From Schistocephalus solidus (lineage: Eukaryota > Platyhelminthes > Cestoda > Diphyllobothriidea > Diphyllobothriidae): a stretch of DNA of 64,000 nucleotides. Position numbers and translations under genes: made by a program. Below are positions 1 through 10,904 of the stretch, piece by piece. The DNA lies in assembly GCA_017591395.1 (NCBI GenBank), contig WEDG01002901.1, positions 218,865 through 282,864 of the forward strand, given 5' to 3'. The first letter of the stretch is position 1. Each line of letters opens with the position of its first letter. The notes beneath the pieces were generated by a model, which worked only from the letters and a program-made list of their open reading frames with translations, made no database searches and was not told the origin of the DNA.

Positions 1-530
1 ACGCCAGCTTGTTCTCGACTACAATTAAAGACACTACGGGCTACGCGCCCTGCTACTCCGATTGAGACTGGTAGTCTCCGGTAGGCGAATTCTCATCCCT
101 GCACAGTACGTCTCAAGTTCATGGAATTTTTCTGACGGCACAGCCCTTTGTAAGTAGAAAACACTGAACTGTATTACAGGTGTGGAAAGCACATATGACA
201 GTCATTCCTTTGCTTCACAAAGGTAACCGCAATGTAAAAATGGTCGTTTTCTCTGTCATCCCTGTGATCTATCTTATTTGCCTCAAAGAGTCACAGTATT
301 TCATACCGTTTCTGTAAACAATTGACTCGGTAACTTGGCTAGACTTCCCTACCTTGCAGTCTATAGGCGTTGGGCCGTGGAATTCGGTTAAGACTACCTC
401 GGCTAGTATATATCCAGCTAACTTGTCGCTTAAAAATAAAGATCTAAGATATTGCGAGCAGAGTTACGCAACTTTAAAACATTAACCGAAATTCTCAAGC
501 CTGATATCGGTTTAAGTGATTGCGTAGATA
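1..530. other. Intergenic, nothing recognised
   Basis: AT-balanced unique-looking sequence without a convincing reading frame, splice pattern or repeat that I can link to anything else in the window. Confidence 0.5.
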
Positions 531-770
531 GTATTTTAGTTTTGATTCTCACAGTATAGGCAGAGAAACATTACCGACAATGACAAGGGAGACTGGAATG
601 GCCATTTCAGGTTTATTAACCGTGCTCGGCAAACCACACCCAACGGCAGGCGGTGCACCACCCGATATTCGAACCCATGACCTGCTGATTTAGAAATCGA
701 ACGCTCTAACCACCGAGTCAGCACCTCGTTTTGCCGGTTTCGATTGAGAATATTAACATTGCTGCATGGA
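531..770 (-). repeat. tRNA-derived SINE, copy 1 (tRNA-like head on minus strand)
   Basis: Read on the minus strand, about 727 to 655 looks like a tRNA: a box-A-like GACTCGGTGGTTAGAG is followed about 40 nt later by a box-B-like GGTTCGAATAT. Downstream on the same strand lies a body that ends with a run shared with the copy at 886-1235 (an ATTCCAGTCTCC-like block and a GGTAATGTTTC-like block). The arrangement (tRNA-like head, unrelated body, several diverged copies) is that of a Pol III SINE. It is too diverged in the acceptor stem to be a working tRNA gene. Confidence 0.65.
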
Positions 771-885
771 TGCTCTCCATTCGGTTACGGGACTCATTCG
801 TCACGTTGTGCCTTGGGGCTCACCCTCAAACCCCGCCACCAGCCTCACAGCGGCTAGTATTAGAGTCATAGAAACATTACCGACG
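771..885 (-). repeat. SINE-body fragment between the two SINE copies
   Basis: The blocks GGGACTCATTCG, TTGGGGCTCAC and GTCATAGAAACATTACCGAC recur, diverged, in the reverse complement of about 1100-1220. It therefore has the same orientation as copy 1 and is an extra body fragment without a tRNA-like head. Confidence 0.5.
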
Positions 886-1235
886 TAATCGATCGGTAAG
901 CGTCCATTCGCCACTGTTAATGTTCCCGATCAAACACGGCAAGACAATGAACCGCTGGCTCAATGGTTAGGGCGCTGGACATCCAACCAACAGGTCGCGG
1001 GTTCGAGCCTCGGGTACTGCAACTGCTGGGCTTGGGTATGGCTGGCTGATGATGGCTAGTAAGCCAAAAATGTCCATTCCAGTCTCCTTTGCCTTTTTCG
1101 GTAACGTTTCTTTGCCTATGATGCTAATCGTTGTGCCTCTGCTAGCGGGGCTCGAGAGTGAGCCCCAAGACAATGATACGAATGAGTCCCATAACCGATC
1201 GTGACCGCCCATCCACCAACACAGCATAGATCCAG
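886..1235 (+). repeat. tRNA-derived SINE, copy 2 (inverted relative to copy 1)
   Basis: The tRNA-like head lies at about 951-1022: box A TGGCTCAATGGTTAGG at 956-971 and box B GGTTCGAGCC at 1000-1009. The body continues to about 1235 and matches the reverse complement of 541-640 and 780-885. The opposite orientation of the two copies makes an inverted pair within 700 bp. A frame across the head encodes a GARTRDLL-like peptide that is an artefact of the box-B region, not a gene. Confidence 0.7.
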
Positions 1236-1376
1236 AGTTTTTCGGTCAAGTCAGTATGCCGGCTTTCAAGTGCGTATATTTCCGACCGTCTGCGATACTC
1301 CTACTAGCTTAACTAACTACGATAATTGTAGTTCATTGCCCTTATAAATCTAACCAAAAACATTTACAAAATGCGC

Positions 1377-1439
1377 ATGGTTGGCTAAAGTTTGAGCCAA
1401 TAGACGTCCAGAGTTTTAAGTTATCCGGTCGATAGTGGC
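1377..1439. repeat. 63-bp direct repeat, copy A
   Basis: Identical over 63 bp to 2263-2325 in the same orientation. It contains a 6-bp hairpin, TTGGCT/AGCCAA, with an 8-nt loop. No tRNA, snRNA or ribozyme core is recognisable. Confidence 0.85.
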
Positions 1440-2262
1440 ATCTTCCAGTTTGGGAAGGGTTTTATCTGGAATAATTTTTAACCCGCCCTGTAGTTTCACT
1501 TGCATTTAGAATTTCTAAACTGCAAGCTATATACCATCGATTTAAGGCGAATCATACATTCCCCTGCTCTTTCTAGAAGGAACCATACATAACTCATAAA
1601 ATTGTTCAATGGATATAGCACACAGTGTTTCCCTCGTAAGCAGCATTAATAGACAGACAAATAGCATGCAATTCGAGCAGCCATTTCACGGCTTTTTAAA
1701 ATTGAAAGATACCGTTTAATTGAGTGGAACAATTATCGAATACTAAATTTGCTACAAAATGGCTGCAAAGGAGGGCACTTTTATGTTTGCTTTCTGTTAA
1801 ATATATTCCGATTTATAAGAGCGTTGACAATTAATGAAAAAATACAACTTAGAGTCATGTTTAGCGAGTGTGCCGGTTGCCGGCGGCCAGAACGACGCTC
1901 CATCAAAACCCGGCGTCTTGATTTAACTGGAATATCTTGCAATTATGGCGCAGGCTTTTCACTACTACAAACGCACGTAAATAGTCCTTTTGAAACGAAA
2001 CCGTATTATAGACTTTCAGGTGATGCTAAGTTAGATTTTTTAAATTAGTTTTACACTTAGAAGAAGGGGGCAAACACCCTGACAAACACCCTAACACCCT
2101 AACACATACTGAAATATCGGCATCCCAAGAAATTTAATCAAATTAAGTTGAATTCTTTGGGAACACAATAACTTTATTGTGTAAATTTTCGAATCTGGTG
2201 CCCCAGACAAATGGGAGATGTACAGAAAACAGTTAACCTTAAATAATGCCTAACAAGATTTT
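1440..2262. other. Sequence between the two 63-bp repeats
   Basis: 823 bp with no recognisable protein. Near 2070-2105 there is a short run of ACACCCTAAC-like units. The stretch may be the body of a Penelope-type pseudo-LTR because the repeat at its right edge abuts the 3' end of a Penelope-like coding remnant, but nothing inside it proves this. Confidence 0.3.
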
Positions 2263-2325
2263 ATGGTTGGCTAAAGTTTGAGCCAATAGACGTCCAGAGT
2301 TTTAAGTTATCCGGTCGATAGTGGC
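2263..2325. repeat. 63-bp direct repeat, copy B
   Basis: Identical to 1377-1439. It sits just 3' (minus strand) of the Penelope-like GIY-YIG remnant that ends near 2330-2370, so it may belong to the 3' UTR or pseudo-LTR of that element. Confidence 0.85.
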
Positions 2326-2329
2326 TGTT

Positions 2330-3000
2330 TTCGCCTCCACTTGACCTTGAAAAATTTTTACTTGGCATCTTAATCGATATGCCTGTTAATGTATGCCTCG
2401 TCTGAGTGCATTGCTTCCACGAATTCACGGCCCTTCATTGTTGGGCAGGCGCCAACGATGTGGGTATCCTTCCATGCAAATAGGTGTCCAGTGTGTACAT
2501 GGCTACCTGAGATAAGGTGTCTCAACTCCTCATCGCAAACTGATGTTCATGTAAACGGGTGGATATAGATTTCCCGGTTTGGCCACAATAAACTGCATCA
2601 CAACTGGAACACGGTATTTTGTAGATGACTTCTTTTCTATTGAAATAGCCAACCCTGTCCTTAGGGTGAACAAGCTGGGTGTGCAAAGTTGTTGTAGGTT
2701 TGTGCGCTATTTGTACATGGTATTTCTTGAGCTGTCTTTCAACGAGCTCAGATACATTCTTTACATACGGGAGGGTTCGCCAGTTGTTTGTGACGCCTGG
2801 CAGGTCGTAGCTCTGAAAATAACTTTTTCTTTTAACTTTTGTCGTCGCATACATCGACGGACCAAGTCGGGAGGATATCCATTTTGTGAAAATAATTTGA
2901 AAAGATATTTCATTTCTGTTCGATATGTTTCTTCATCGGAACAGTGAGTTTTTGCTCGACTTAGCAAGCTGTTAACAGAGCTGCATTTGTGTTCTGCCAC
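2330..3000 (-). pseudogene. Penelope-like element, C-terminal GIY-YIG endonuclease remnant (subfamily 2)
   Basis: On the minus strand two overlapping frames together read as the end of a Penelope-like polyprotein. A linker ends in LPYVKNVSELVERQLKK; then come VHPKD, VIYKIPCSSCDAVYCGQTGK and STRLHEH, and finally a diverged INRHID terminus near 2370. IPC-x2-C and YCGQTG correspond to the GIY-YIG nuclease core that follows the reverse transcriptase in Penelope-like retroelements. The frame changes near 2850 and again before 2520, so the copy is dead. The reverse transcriptase is absent. It is less decayed in the nuclease core than the other Penelope copies and differs enough to be a separate subfamily. 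Confidence 0.75.
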
Positions 3001-3078
3001 TGCATGACACGGTTAAAAGTAGCAGGACTCATCAGTGTGTCCTCCGGCGTCCCTCGTGAGCTTTCTGGTAGATATTTC

Positions 3079-3446
3079 GGTAGGGATGCCTTGTATGGCC
3101 GTCCAACCAGGTCATGGGAATAGGAAACAACCCACCCGCTTAAAATAGGTGGCCTTACGGTAAATTTCATGAAGAGTAAGTATCCCCGTGTCTTAGCGCT
3201 AACACTAACCCTAACATAAAAGTAAACTGTCCCCTTAATCTTAAACCTAACCCCACCCTAAACCTAAACCTACAGGTAAGACCATAATAACGTTGACGCT
3301 TAGCCTGCTCATGATTCTAACCCCAACTCTAGCCCTCACCGTAATCCTAAACATAATTTCCTTGGAATTTAGCGCAAAGCCACATGTAATGTGGGCGTTT
3401 CCTTTTTCCATATTCTGTTTAGGCGGCCATACAAGGCGCCCTTGCT
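3079..3446. mobile_element. MITE copy 1 (hAT-like, CCTTGTATGGCCG ends)
   Basis: The left end GATGCCTTGTATGGCCG and the right end, read in reverse complement, GGCGCCTTGTATGGCCG form terminal inverted repeats. The flanks GATATTTC and GACATTTA agree at 6 of 8 positions, consistent with a decayed 8-bp target-site duplication. The interior carries degenerate CTAACCCTAA-like units and no gene. A second copy is at 469 bp past 36 kb (36469-36859) with the same ends and order of blocks. Confidence 0.75.
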
Positions 3447-6400
3447 GACATTTACTTTTTCAAATGCAAGCTTTTTATCTCCTCAGAAAGTACTCGGCTC
3501 ACTTGCAGTAAATCATTCGGCATAAAGTCTTATAGGTTCAGTCCAAAAGTTTTATTCCCTTGACTTAGTCCGTTCCTTTGATCATTACAAGTGCAACAGT
3601 GAATTTTCTCATTTCATGTAATTGTCCTGAAGAATTCCACCGAGTTTTAGTTTCTTCTAACCATGTGCAATACTTTTCTGGCCCTTGAATTTTGGATCCT
3701 CCTTCGTTTCTTCATCACTGGCCATCTTGCCCCTGTCGATAAGTTTGCTTAACTTTGCTGCACCCCACTCGGATGAACAGTTTGCGCGTGTTACGTCTTG
3801 TTCAGTGAGAATGGAATAAGCCTTCGACCTATCATGCCCTCACACCAGGTGGGAATTATAGCCATTCCTACTCATGCCTTGAATCGCCTATACTTGCATA
3901 ATTTACCTTCAGGTTGCAAGCAGGCTTTACGCCTGGATTTACCGTCTACTTTGTACAAAGTGACTTTTATTTTTGACATCCGGCTGCTACGGCAGAACTG
4001 TTAACACACAGAGTAAACGATGTCAGCGACATCTCTGTAAATCGTTGACCCGAATGGGCTGCTGTAGCGTTCAGCAAAAAGCAGCCTGTCTGCCGTTCTG
4101 ACCTCGTCACACTTCCAGATACCGAGCCCTAATTACACCGGAAGTTGCGGAACGATTACCCCATGGATTGCCACAGGCTGTGCGCCAGTAAACGTTTCCT
4201 GGTTGACCGCCCTGGTTGACGCGACACATTCACACTCATGAGTAATTGTCTTCCGGCCTCGATTTTATGTATTCTGATAGGCCTCCACTTTTCAGAGGAG
4301 CTCAGATTAGCGATCCATCCATTTTATGTGAAATCCTGGTGTGCTGTGCGGGGGGGCAGGTCTTTTATCTAGCGCGCGCAGACGATCTCTCTAGGTCTGT
4401 CAGCAACTGCGCCAAATCTCGCATCAGGCAGCTGATCGGGTTGGACAGTGGACTGGCGTCCTTCAGGGCGCAGAGCGAGAGTGAGATCGGCTTTCTCCTC
4501 GCATATTCCCCACTAAAGAATCTGACGTGCTTGAGTCTATCGCGGTGCGCTAAATGCCGTGGCTTGGACGGTTACCAACTGACGGAATAGCTCGGTTCTC
4601 CTCCCAAGACGGGGAGTCAGGCTGCGATAACTCCTTAATGTGACTTTTATGACCTTCTCATTCAGTTCCGACGTGAGCCGCCTCCCTTACCTGTTGTATG
4701 TAATCCTGGCTCTTTGTTAGTAGGCCAGCGATGTGGTGGCACGCCTGGGTGTGGGTTCACGTCACACCAGCCACCTGCGTCTGATCCCGCGCCTGGTATC
4801 CTGGAATCTGTCTTGACACTGGGCCCAGGTGAACTAGGAGGAGAGTGTGATGGATGCTGCGCAGTTCGAATATTACTATCAAATAATTTCGGTGCAAGAC
4901 ACCCTTCGTGCACTCACAATGCTGTGGGGCACACAATGGTCATTGTCGGCAACGGTGGTCTATCTGTCGATTAGCAATACTTTAAGGACTTGTACGCTCC
5001 ATTCAATCCGACCCTCTCTCGCATACTGCCTGGAATTTTGACTACGAGTACTTTGCGAGTGTGCTTCCTTGTGATGTTTTTAATGCCTCACTCCACTTGC
5101 ATAATGAAACTGCAGTAGGCTGGTGCTTGGCGTGTCTACCTTGGCTGTGTGCCTTAGGTGACCGCTCACCAACTTTGAATGGACGTACTAATAGCTGGCC
5201 TACCACAAACACCGCCCGTTCCCATGGCACTTATGCATGTGTACATACGTGTGTGGTACTGCCACTGACGAATGTGGTCCATTTGGCTGCAACTTGATCT
5301 CATCTTGTAGGGATGGTTTTGGGTGTGACTAGTAGTACCAGTTTTACGTTGAAGGTTTCGACCTTGCGAAGGTTGGGGGGGTGGTGGATGGGGCGGCCGA
5401 CAAACCCAGGCAAGCACTGGCGTTTTTCTGCATGGCCGACTGCCTTCTTCGGCGACGTGGTGATCCGATGCAGCAAATGTTAGTCCTCGGTTCCCTCGAC
5501 CCTCGAGTATGCAGAGGTGGATCTTTGAAGGTATTCTTAACAGTGAAATGGACGGACACCTCAAAGTTGATTGTCATCTCGGAGCAAACGAAATCTGCCC
5601 ACTTGCGGTTGGGGGGTCCGGGAGAGAACGAGTAACCATCTTTCTAACCGCAAAGCGGCACTGCAGAAAATAACTGGGACGTGGCTGTGGTAGGCTGCGA
5701 TAAGAACTGTTATGTGCGATCTTACTGCTAGTTCATCGTAAAATCGAAGGTACACCCTTGACCTACCGTCACTCGGTCAGGTATACCCACTGAGGTGTAC
5801 ATTCTCCACTGATTTGACTTGCGCCTCAGAGTAAAACGTCGTCTGATGAATAGGGGTTGTAAGCACATGACCACCTTTCTGACCTTCCCGGTGTGGCTGC
5901 CTGGGTAAGATTTAAGAAAATGGGATTTAGTTGCCTTTCAGATCTCTCCCTGATCAATCTACCTCGTAATGTTTTCTTTTTTTTGGTGTCCTCCCCATTC
6001 CTCACCCAGTTTATGCCATTGATTCCAGTTCCCCACGCTGCCCATAAAAATGCCATACAGATACTGTTTTACGAGCATGGTGTGCCGACAGGACCTACTT
6101 TTCCTTCTAAGTGCAAAGCTGTTGTAAGGCTGTTCGCTGGTAGGCGTTGTCTGTTAGCCTTAGCAAAGGTTTGGTTGCATACACAGTCATTTTTGAAGGT
6201 ATCCCGACTGCTTTCTTTTAGCAGGCAAGGCTGATAGAGCAAGAGGGTCGTACCTATCGTACCTGTACGTATGCCAAAGAGTGCCTGGTTTCGGATTGTG
6301 CGCCTTGTTACGTCTCGCGCTGCTGCACGCGTGATCACAGTTATCTACATCTTGAGTGGCAAGCTATGCTGTTTAGCCTTCGTGCCAATCTTTGTCAGGC

Positions 6401-6779
6401 GAACGAATTTCACATCCACCATGCATCTACTCCATAAGGTTGATACGGACATTCGGCTGCGATCACGCCTGATCTAGCCATAATATTGTCACGAATAGCC
6501 TATCTCCGTGCCTTGCAATCTGTCGTGGCGGTTCTAATGAGTCTGACCTCCTCTTTGTCGGCTCTGTGGATCCAAATGCCTCCTTACTTTCTTGCCGACC
6601 TGTATCCAGTTACATTTCTATGCGGCCTCTTCATCGCCTATACTTAGGCAGCGACGTGAGATGTAAGCACTAGCAATGAACTCATAAAGATGTGAAATGG
6701 GCCTACCTAAGCCGCTCCAATCATCTCGGTTATCTTGAAATATCCCCGTGGGTAAGGATAGGTTATGTAAGCCCTTTGG
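3447..6779. other. Anonymous 3.3-kb stretch
   Basis: Several open frames of 60-130 codons occur on both strands, but none shows a recognised domain, and their overlaps on opposite strands look like chance in a GC-richer stretch. The region 4550-4780 shows patchy similarity to 40750-40900 (blocks GGGAGTC-GCGAT and CTTAATGTG-CT-TATGAC), suggesting an old dispersed repeat. Otherwise nothing is seen. Confidence 0.4.
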
Positions 6780-7098
6780 GTTTAATATACACCTACGAAA
6801 CGGGTCAAGAGTTTAAATTTGCAGCCATGAAATTCATCGCGTATGCCAGATGCAAGACAAGCTGAGAATTGATTGAAGCCTAGGCCTCCGTTGAGAATTC
6901 GTTCAACCGATTTATCGAGCTGGCCCCGGCATATAAGGCCCTGCGTAGTCACCTCCGGACTGGCGCCACTGGTGTCTGATTGGCCCTTGCCCCCTCCCTA
7001 TAAATGTTACCGTTTATGTTGCTATTTTATCTCTGACGATGGACTCCAGTAAGAATGCGAAAACTCAGACAAATAAAACCATGTTTCCGGTGAACAAA
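6780..7098 (+). mobile_element. Penelope-like element, 3' end (5'-truncated)
   Basis: Plus-strand translation from about 6792 reads TYETGQEFKFAAMKFIAYA, then an INRFIDLAPAYRALRSHL-like stretch near 6900-6945, with stop codons. These match the C-terminal tail found in the Penelope copies at 22.6-23.7 kb and 26.8-27.2 kb. About 90 bp after the tail comes the recurrent terminal hairpin (7022-7080), after which the sequence ends in the CCTTCTTC run that grew into the adjacent microsatellite. Only the last about 320 bp of the element is present. Confidence 0.75.
7022..7080 (+). other. Penelope terminal hairpin, copy 1 (hammerhead-like motifs)
   Basis: It contains CTGACGATGGACTCCAGTAA, then GCGAAAACTCAGAC and AAATAAA. 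The outer stem TCTGA/CTCAGA and the flanking TTTTAT/ATAAAA pairing are kept. The inner stem (GGACTC with GAATGC) is broken in this copy. CTGACGA and GAAA are the core motifs of hammerhead ribozymes in the right order. Confidence 0.55.
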
Positions 7099-7101
7099 CA
7101 A

Positions 7102-7241
7102 CCTTCTTCTTCTTCTTCTTCTTCTTCTTCTTCTTCTTCTTCTTCTTCTTCTTCTTCTTCTTCTTCTTCTTCTTCTTTTTCTTCTTCTTCTTCTTCTTCT
7201 TCTTCTTCTTCTTCTTCTTCTTCTGCTTCTTCTTCTTCTCC
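7102..7241. repeat. (CTT)n microsatellite, about 140 bp
   Basis: Nearly pure CTT/TTC triplets, with a TTTTTC interruption near 7175 and a TTCTGC near 7224. It starts directly at the CCTTCTTC that ends the Penelope element, which in other copies is followed by unique sequence. The poly-Ser and poly-Lys frames across it are not genes. Confidence 0.95.
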
Positions 7242-7359
7242 TTGTTCATTTATAAATAGTTAGCTACTATATATGTTTCAGAAGGCCAGGTTTTGTTTAT
7301 TATTTCATAGCTGCGGGAAGTAGCCCACTGTGTGTTAATTACTTCATTCGTATAACGAC

Positions 7360-10300
7360 ATGCGGTGTCTCCGGTGTTGAGTGTGCCTCCACACCCGGTA
7401 TGTCTGACTCCCGAACATCCCGCCTCCCACCTCTCAAAAAGTCCTACAGTGAAGGCGACAGCAACCCCGTAGGCGGCCCAGGCTAACTAAAACAAAACCG
7501 TAACCCATAGTGGAGTTCGGCAGCCATCTGGGATGTCCGAGCAGCCCTATTTAGGGACAGCACTGCTTGCCTCCTCAAAGAGGAAGGGGCTAGAAAAGGT
7601 GTTCGAAACAAATGCTGGTTATCACGTCTTCTGCAGCTGGCCGCGGCTCGCAGATCGCGAAATACGCGGTCGTAAAACTCAAGCAAACAATAATACCCCC
7701 CGTCCCAATCCCCCTCGCCATACTCTCCAGGCTGCTCGGGTGAGTCCACTCACACTAGCAGCCTGGAATGTTCAACCCCTTTTAGAAAATCCTAGGAGCA
7801 ACCGGCCGGAACGGAGGATTGCGCTAGTCGCTCGGGAGCTGGCGCGCTACAAGATGGACATTGGTGCTCTCAGCGAGACCAGATTCTCTGATCAGAGTAA
7901 GCTGGAGGAGGTGGGTGCCGGCTACACCTTCTTCTGGGGAGGCCGGCCAAAGGCAGAGCGACGCAATGCTGGTGTTGCTTTTGCCATCCGAAACGACATC
8001 GTGGGACGTCTGCCCTGTTTGCCGCTGGGTATCAATGATCGCCTGATGAACCTCCGCCTGCCTCTTCGGGGAGAACAGTTCGCCACCATCATCAGCGCCT
8101 AAGCTCCCCCAATGACGAGCTCTGATGCGGCGAAGGACAAATTCTACGAGGACCTGCACGCCCTGTTGGCGACTGTGTCGAAGGTGGACAAGTTAATTGT
8201 CCTTGGTGACTTCAACGCCCGTGTTGGGACGGACCACGCTGCCTGGCAGGGAGTGCTGGGTCCTCACGGTCTCGGTAGCTGTAACGATAACGGCCTCCTT
8301 CTTCTGCGCACGTCTGCGGAACACCGTCTCCTGCTGACAAACACTTTCTTCCGCCTTCGGACGCGGGAGAAGGCCACGTGGATGCACCCTCGGTCGCGGC
8401 GCTGGCATCTGCTGGACTATGTTCTCGTCCGGAGGCGAGATCGACGGGAAGTGCTGGTAACCAAGGCGATCAACGATGCCTATGATTGGACAGATCACCG
8501 CCTCGTCATCTCCCAGATGAGGCGCCGACTGCAACCCCGACGAAGGCCCCAAGGCAAGCGGCCGCCAGGTAAGTTGAATACTATTTTATTAAATTTGCCT
8601 GCTCACTGTTTTGATTTCAGCAACCAAATAACCGAGAACCTGGAGAACCTGCATGCTCCAGCTGATAATGCTACCGTGGAGACACGATGGTGTCAACGGC
8701 GAAATGTCATCCAGTCCACCGCCCTCGAAGTCCTCGAACGCGCACGTCGTCAACACCAGGACTGGTTTGACGACAATGACGCCGACATCAGCAACTTACT
8801 CGTGGAGAAGAATTGACTACACAAAGCCTACATGGACCTTAGGACTGATGCCACCAAAGCAGCTTTCTTCAGATGCTGGCGCCTTGTGCAGCAACGACTG
8901 CGGGAGATGCAGGATGCCTGGATGATCCGAAAGGCTGAGGAAATTCAGGGGTATTCGGACCGCAATGAAATGAAAAACTTCTTCAAAGCCATAACGGCCC
9001 TCTATGGCCGGTGTATCAAGGGGACCGCACCGCTGCTCAGCTCTGACAGCAAAACACTGCTGACAGAGAAATCGCAAATTCTGAAGCGCTGCGCTGAGCA
9101 CTTCAGAAATATCGTTAATTGCTCATCAGCCATCTCCGATGCTGCCATTGACCGGCTCCCTCAAGTGGACACGAACAATGACCTGGATCTGCCGCCTTCC
9201 CTACCAGAAACCATCCGGGCCGTGCAGCAGATTTCCAGCGGTAAAGCACCGGGATCCGACGCAATCCCACCGGAAGTCTACAAGCACGGTGGGCCCCGGC
9301 TGATGTCAGAACTCACAAAACTCTTCCAGGAGATGTGGCGCCAAGGACAAGTTCCTCAGGATTTCAAAGACGCGACCATCGTCCATCTCTACAAACGGAA
9401 GGGGGACGGGCAACTCTGTGATAATCACAGAGGCATCTCGTTGCTCAACATCGCCGGTAAGATCTTCACCCGTATCCTTCTCAATCGTCTGAACGGTCAC
9501 CTAGAGCAGGGTCAGCTTCCGGAAAGCCAATGTGGCTTCCGCCGACACCGCGGAACAACCGATATGATCTTTGCCGCCCGCCAGCTACAAGAGAAGTGTC
9601 AGGAAATGCGAACTCACCTATACACTACCTTCGTGGATCTAACGAAAGCCTTTGACACGGTGAATCGTGACGGACTGTGGGAAGTCATGCAAAAATTCGG
9701 CTGTCCTGAGCGGTTCACGCACATGGTGCGTCAGCTTCATGACGGGATGACGGCGCGCGTCACTGACAACGGGACGGTATCCGAAGCATTCGCAGTGACC
9801 AACGGAGTGAAGCAGGGCTGCGTATTAGCTCCCAACCGGTTAAGTCTCATGTTCTCGGCTATGCTGATGGACGCCTACCGTGATGAGCAGCCTGGTATCC
9901 GCATCGCCTACAGAACTGACGGGCACCTTCTCAACAGTCGGCCTATGCAGGCTTCAACGCGCGTGTCTACGACTACAATCCCTGACTTGCTCTTCGCGGA
10001 CGACTGCGCCCTTAAACACCGTAACGGAGGAGGACATGCAAAGGAGCATGGACCTCTTCGCCGAAGGCTGCGCCGATTTTGGATTAACAATCAGTACAGC
10101 CAAAACGGTTGTCATGCACCAGCCGCCACCCAGCGTGGAATACAATGCTCCTCGAATCAATGTCAACGGTGCTCAACTAACAAAACGTGAAAACCTTCGC
10201 TTATCTAGGAAGCACGCTGTCACGCAACACGAGAATCGATGACGAAGTTGCCCAACGGATCTCCAAAGCTAGTCAGGATTTCGGCCGGCTGCAGGCCTCC

Positions 10301-10904
10301 GTGTGAAATCGCCACGGTATTCACCTTAACACCAAACTGAAGATGTACAAGGCCGTCATTTTGATGGCACTCCTTTACGGAGCGGAGACCTAGACCGTCT
10401 ACTCGAACCAAGCCAGGAAGCTGAATCACTTTCATCTCAGCTGCCTCCGCAGAATACTGAAGCTGAGAGGGCAAGACAGGATCCTGGACACGGAAGTCCT
10501 GGAGCGGACCGGAGTCCTCAGCATCCACGCCATGCTGAGGCAAGTGTAACTGCGATGGAGCGGCCACCTTTTAAGAATGCACGACGAGCGACTTCCCAAA
10601 CAACTTTTCTACGGAGATGTCGCTACGGGTTCTCGCCGGCAGGGAGGTCAAAATTGACGCTAGAAGGACAATTTAAAGAAATCGCTGAAGCAACTGCAAA
10701 TCAACGCGGCGACCTGGGAAGACCTCGCCCTGCATAGACCGGCATGGAGAAGATCCTTGAAGACTGGTTCAGCAATCTATGAGGCCAACTGGATCGCCGC
10801 CGCCAAGGCCAAAAGAGCCGCACGAAAGTCACCAGTGCCCCGGACCAACATCGTCGATGCCCAGGTCCTGCCAACATGTCCACGCTGTCAACGCGCATAT
10901 CCTA
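7360..10904 (+). mobile_element. RTE-like non-LTR retrotransposon (family A), nearly full length
   Basis: A single decayed reading frame carries an APE-type endonuclease followed by a reverse transcriptase and a C-terminal zinc-finger-like CPRC motif. The 5' limit is uncertain: GC-rich leader sequence begins near 7360. The 3' end stops abruptly at about 10903 in the middle of the CPRCQ region, where a DNA-transposon fragment begins. The C-terminal zinc finger is therefore incomplete and no A-rich or repeat tail is seen, so the 3' side is truncated or interrupted. Confidence 0.85.
7533..10740 (+). pseudogene. Endonuclease / reverse transcriptase polyprotein of RTE-A (broken)
   Basis: This polyprotein nicks the target and copies the element RNA by target-primed reverse transcription. 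The endonuclease spans about codons 70-310: AAWNV, DIGALSETRF (catalytic Glu), [12 protein letters not shown] (Asp and Asn), LDYVLV and TDHRLVIS (His). The reverse transcriptase starts near 9200: SGKAPGSDAIPPEVYK, FKDATIVHLYK, HRGISLLN, FVDLTKAFDTV (first Asp), NGVKQGCVLAP and LLFADDCAL (catalytic DD pair). Breaks: TAA at 8100-8102 inside the endonuclease; TGA at 8814-8816, probably from CGA; a +1 shift in an A run near 10013 just after FADD; and another +1 near 10200 before YLGSTLS. Further stops follow in the thumb region. Between breaks the frame is unchanged, so decay is moderate. The ATG at 7533 is only the first in-frame Met; the true start is unknown. Confidence 0.85.

Noticed and set aside
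951..1022. Functional tRNA gene
   Set aside because: Boxes A and B are present but the acceptor and anticodon arms do not pair, and the sequence continues as a SINE body.
3180..3360. Interstitial telomere array
   Set aside because: The CTAACCC-like units are few and irregular and lie inside a bounded MITE with a second copy at 36.5 kb.
5826..6338. Opposite-strand open frames of 76-113 codons as a small gene
   Set aside because: Both strands are open at once, no motif and no splice signals; consistent with chance.
7022..7263. Poly-Ser (plus) and poly-Lys (minus) open frames
   Set aside because: They are translations of the (CTT)n microsatellite.
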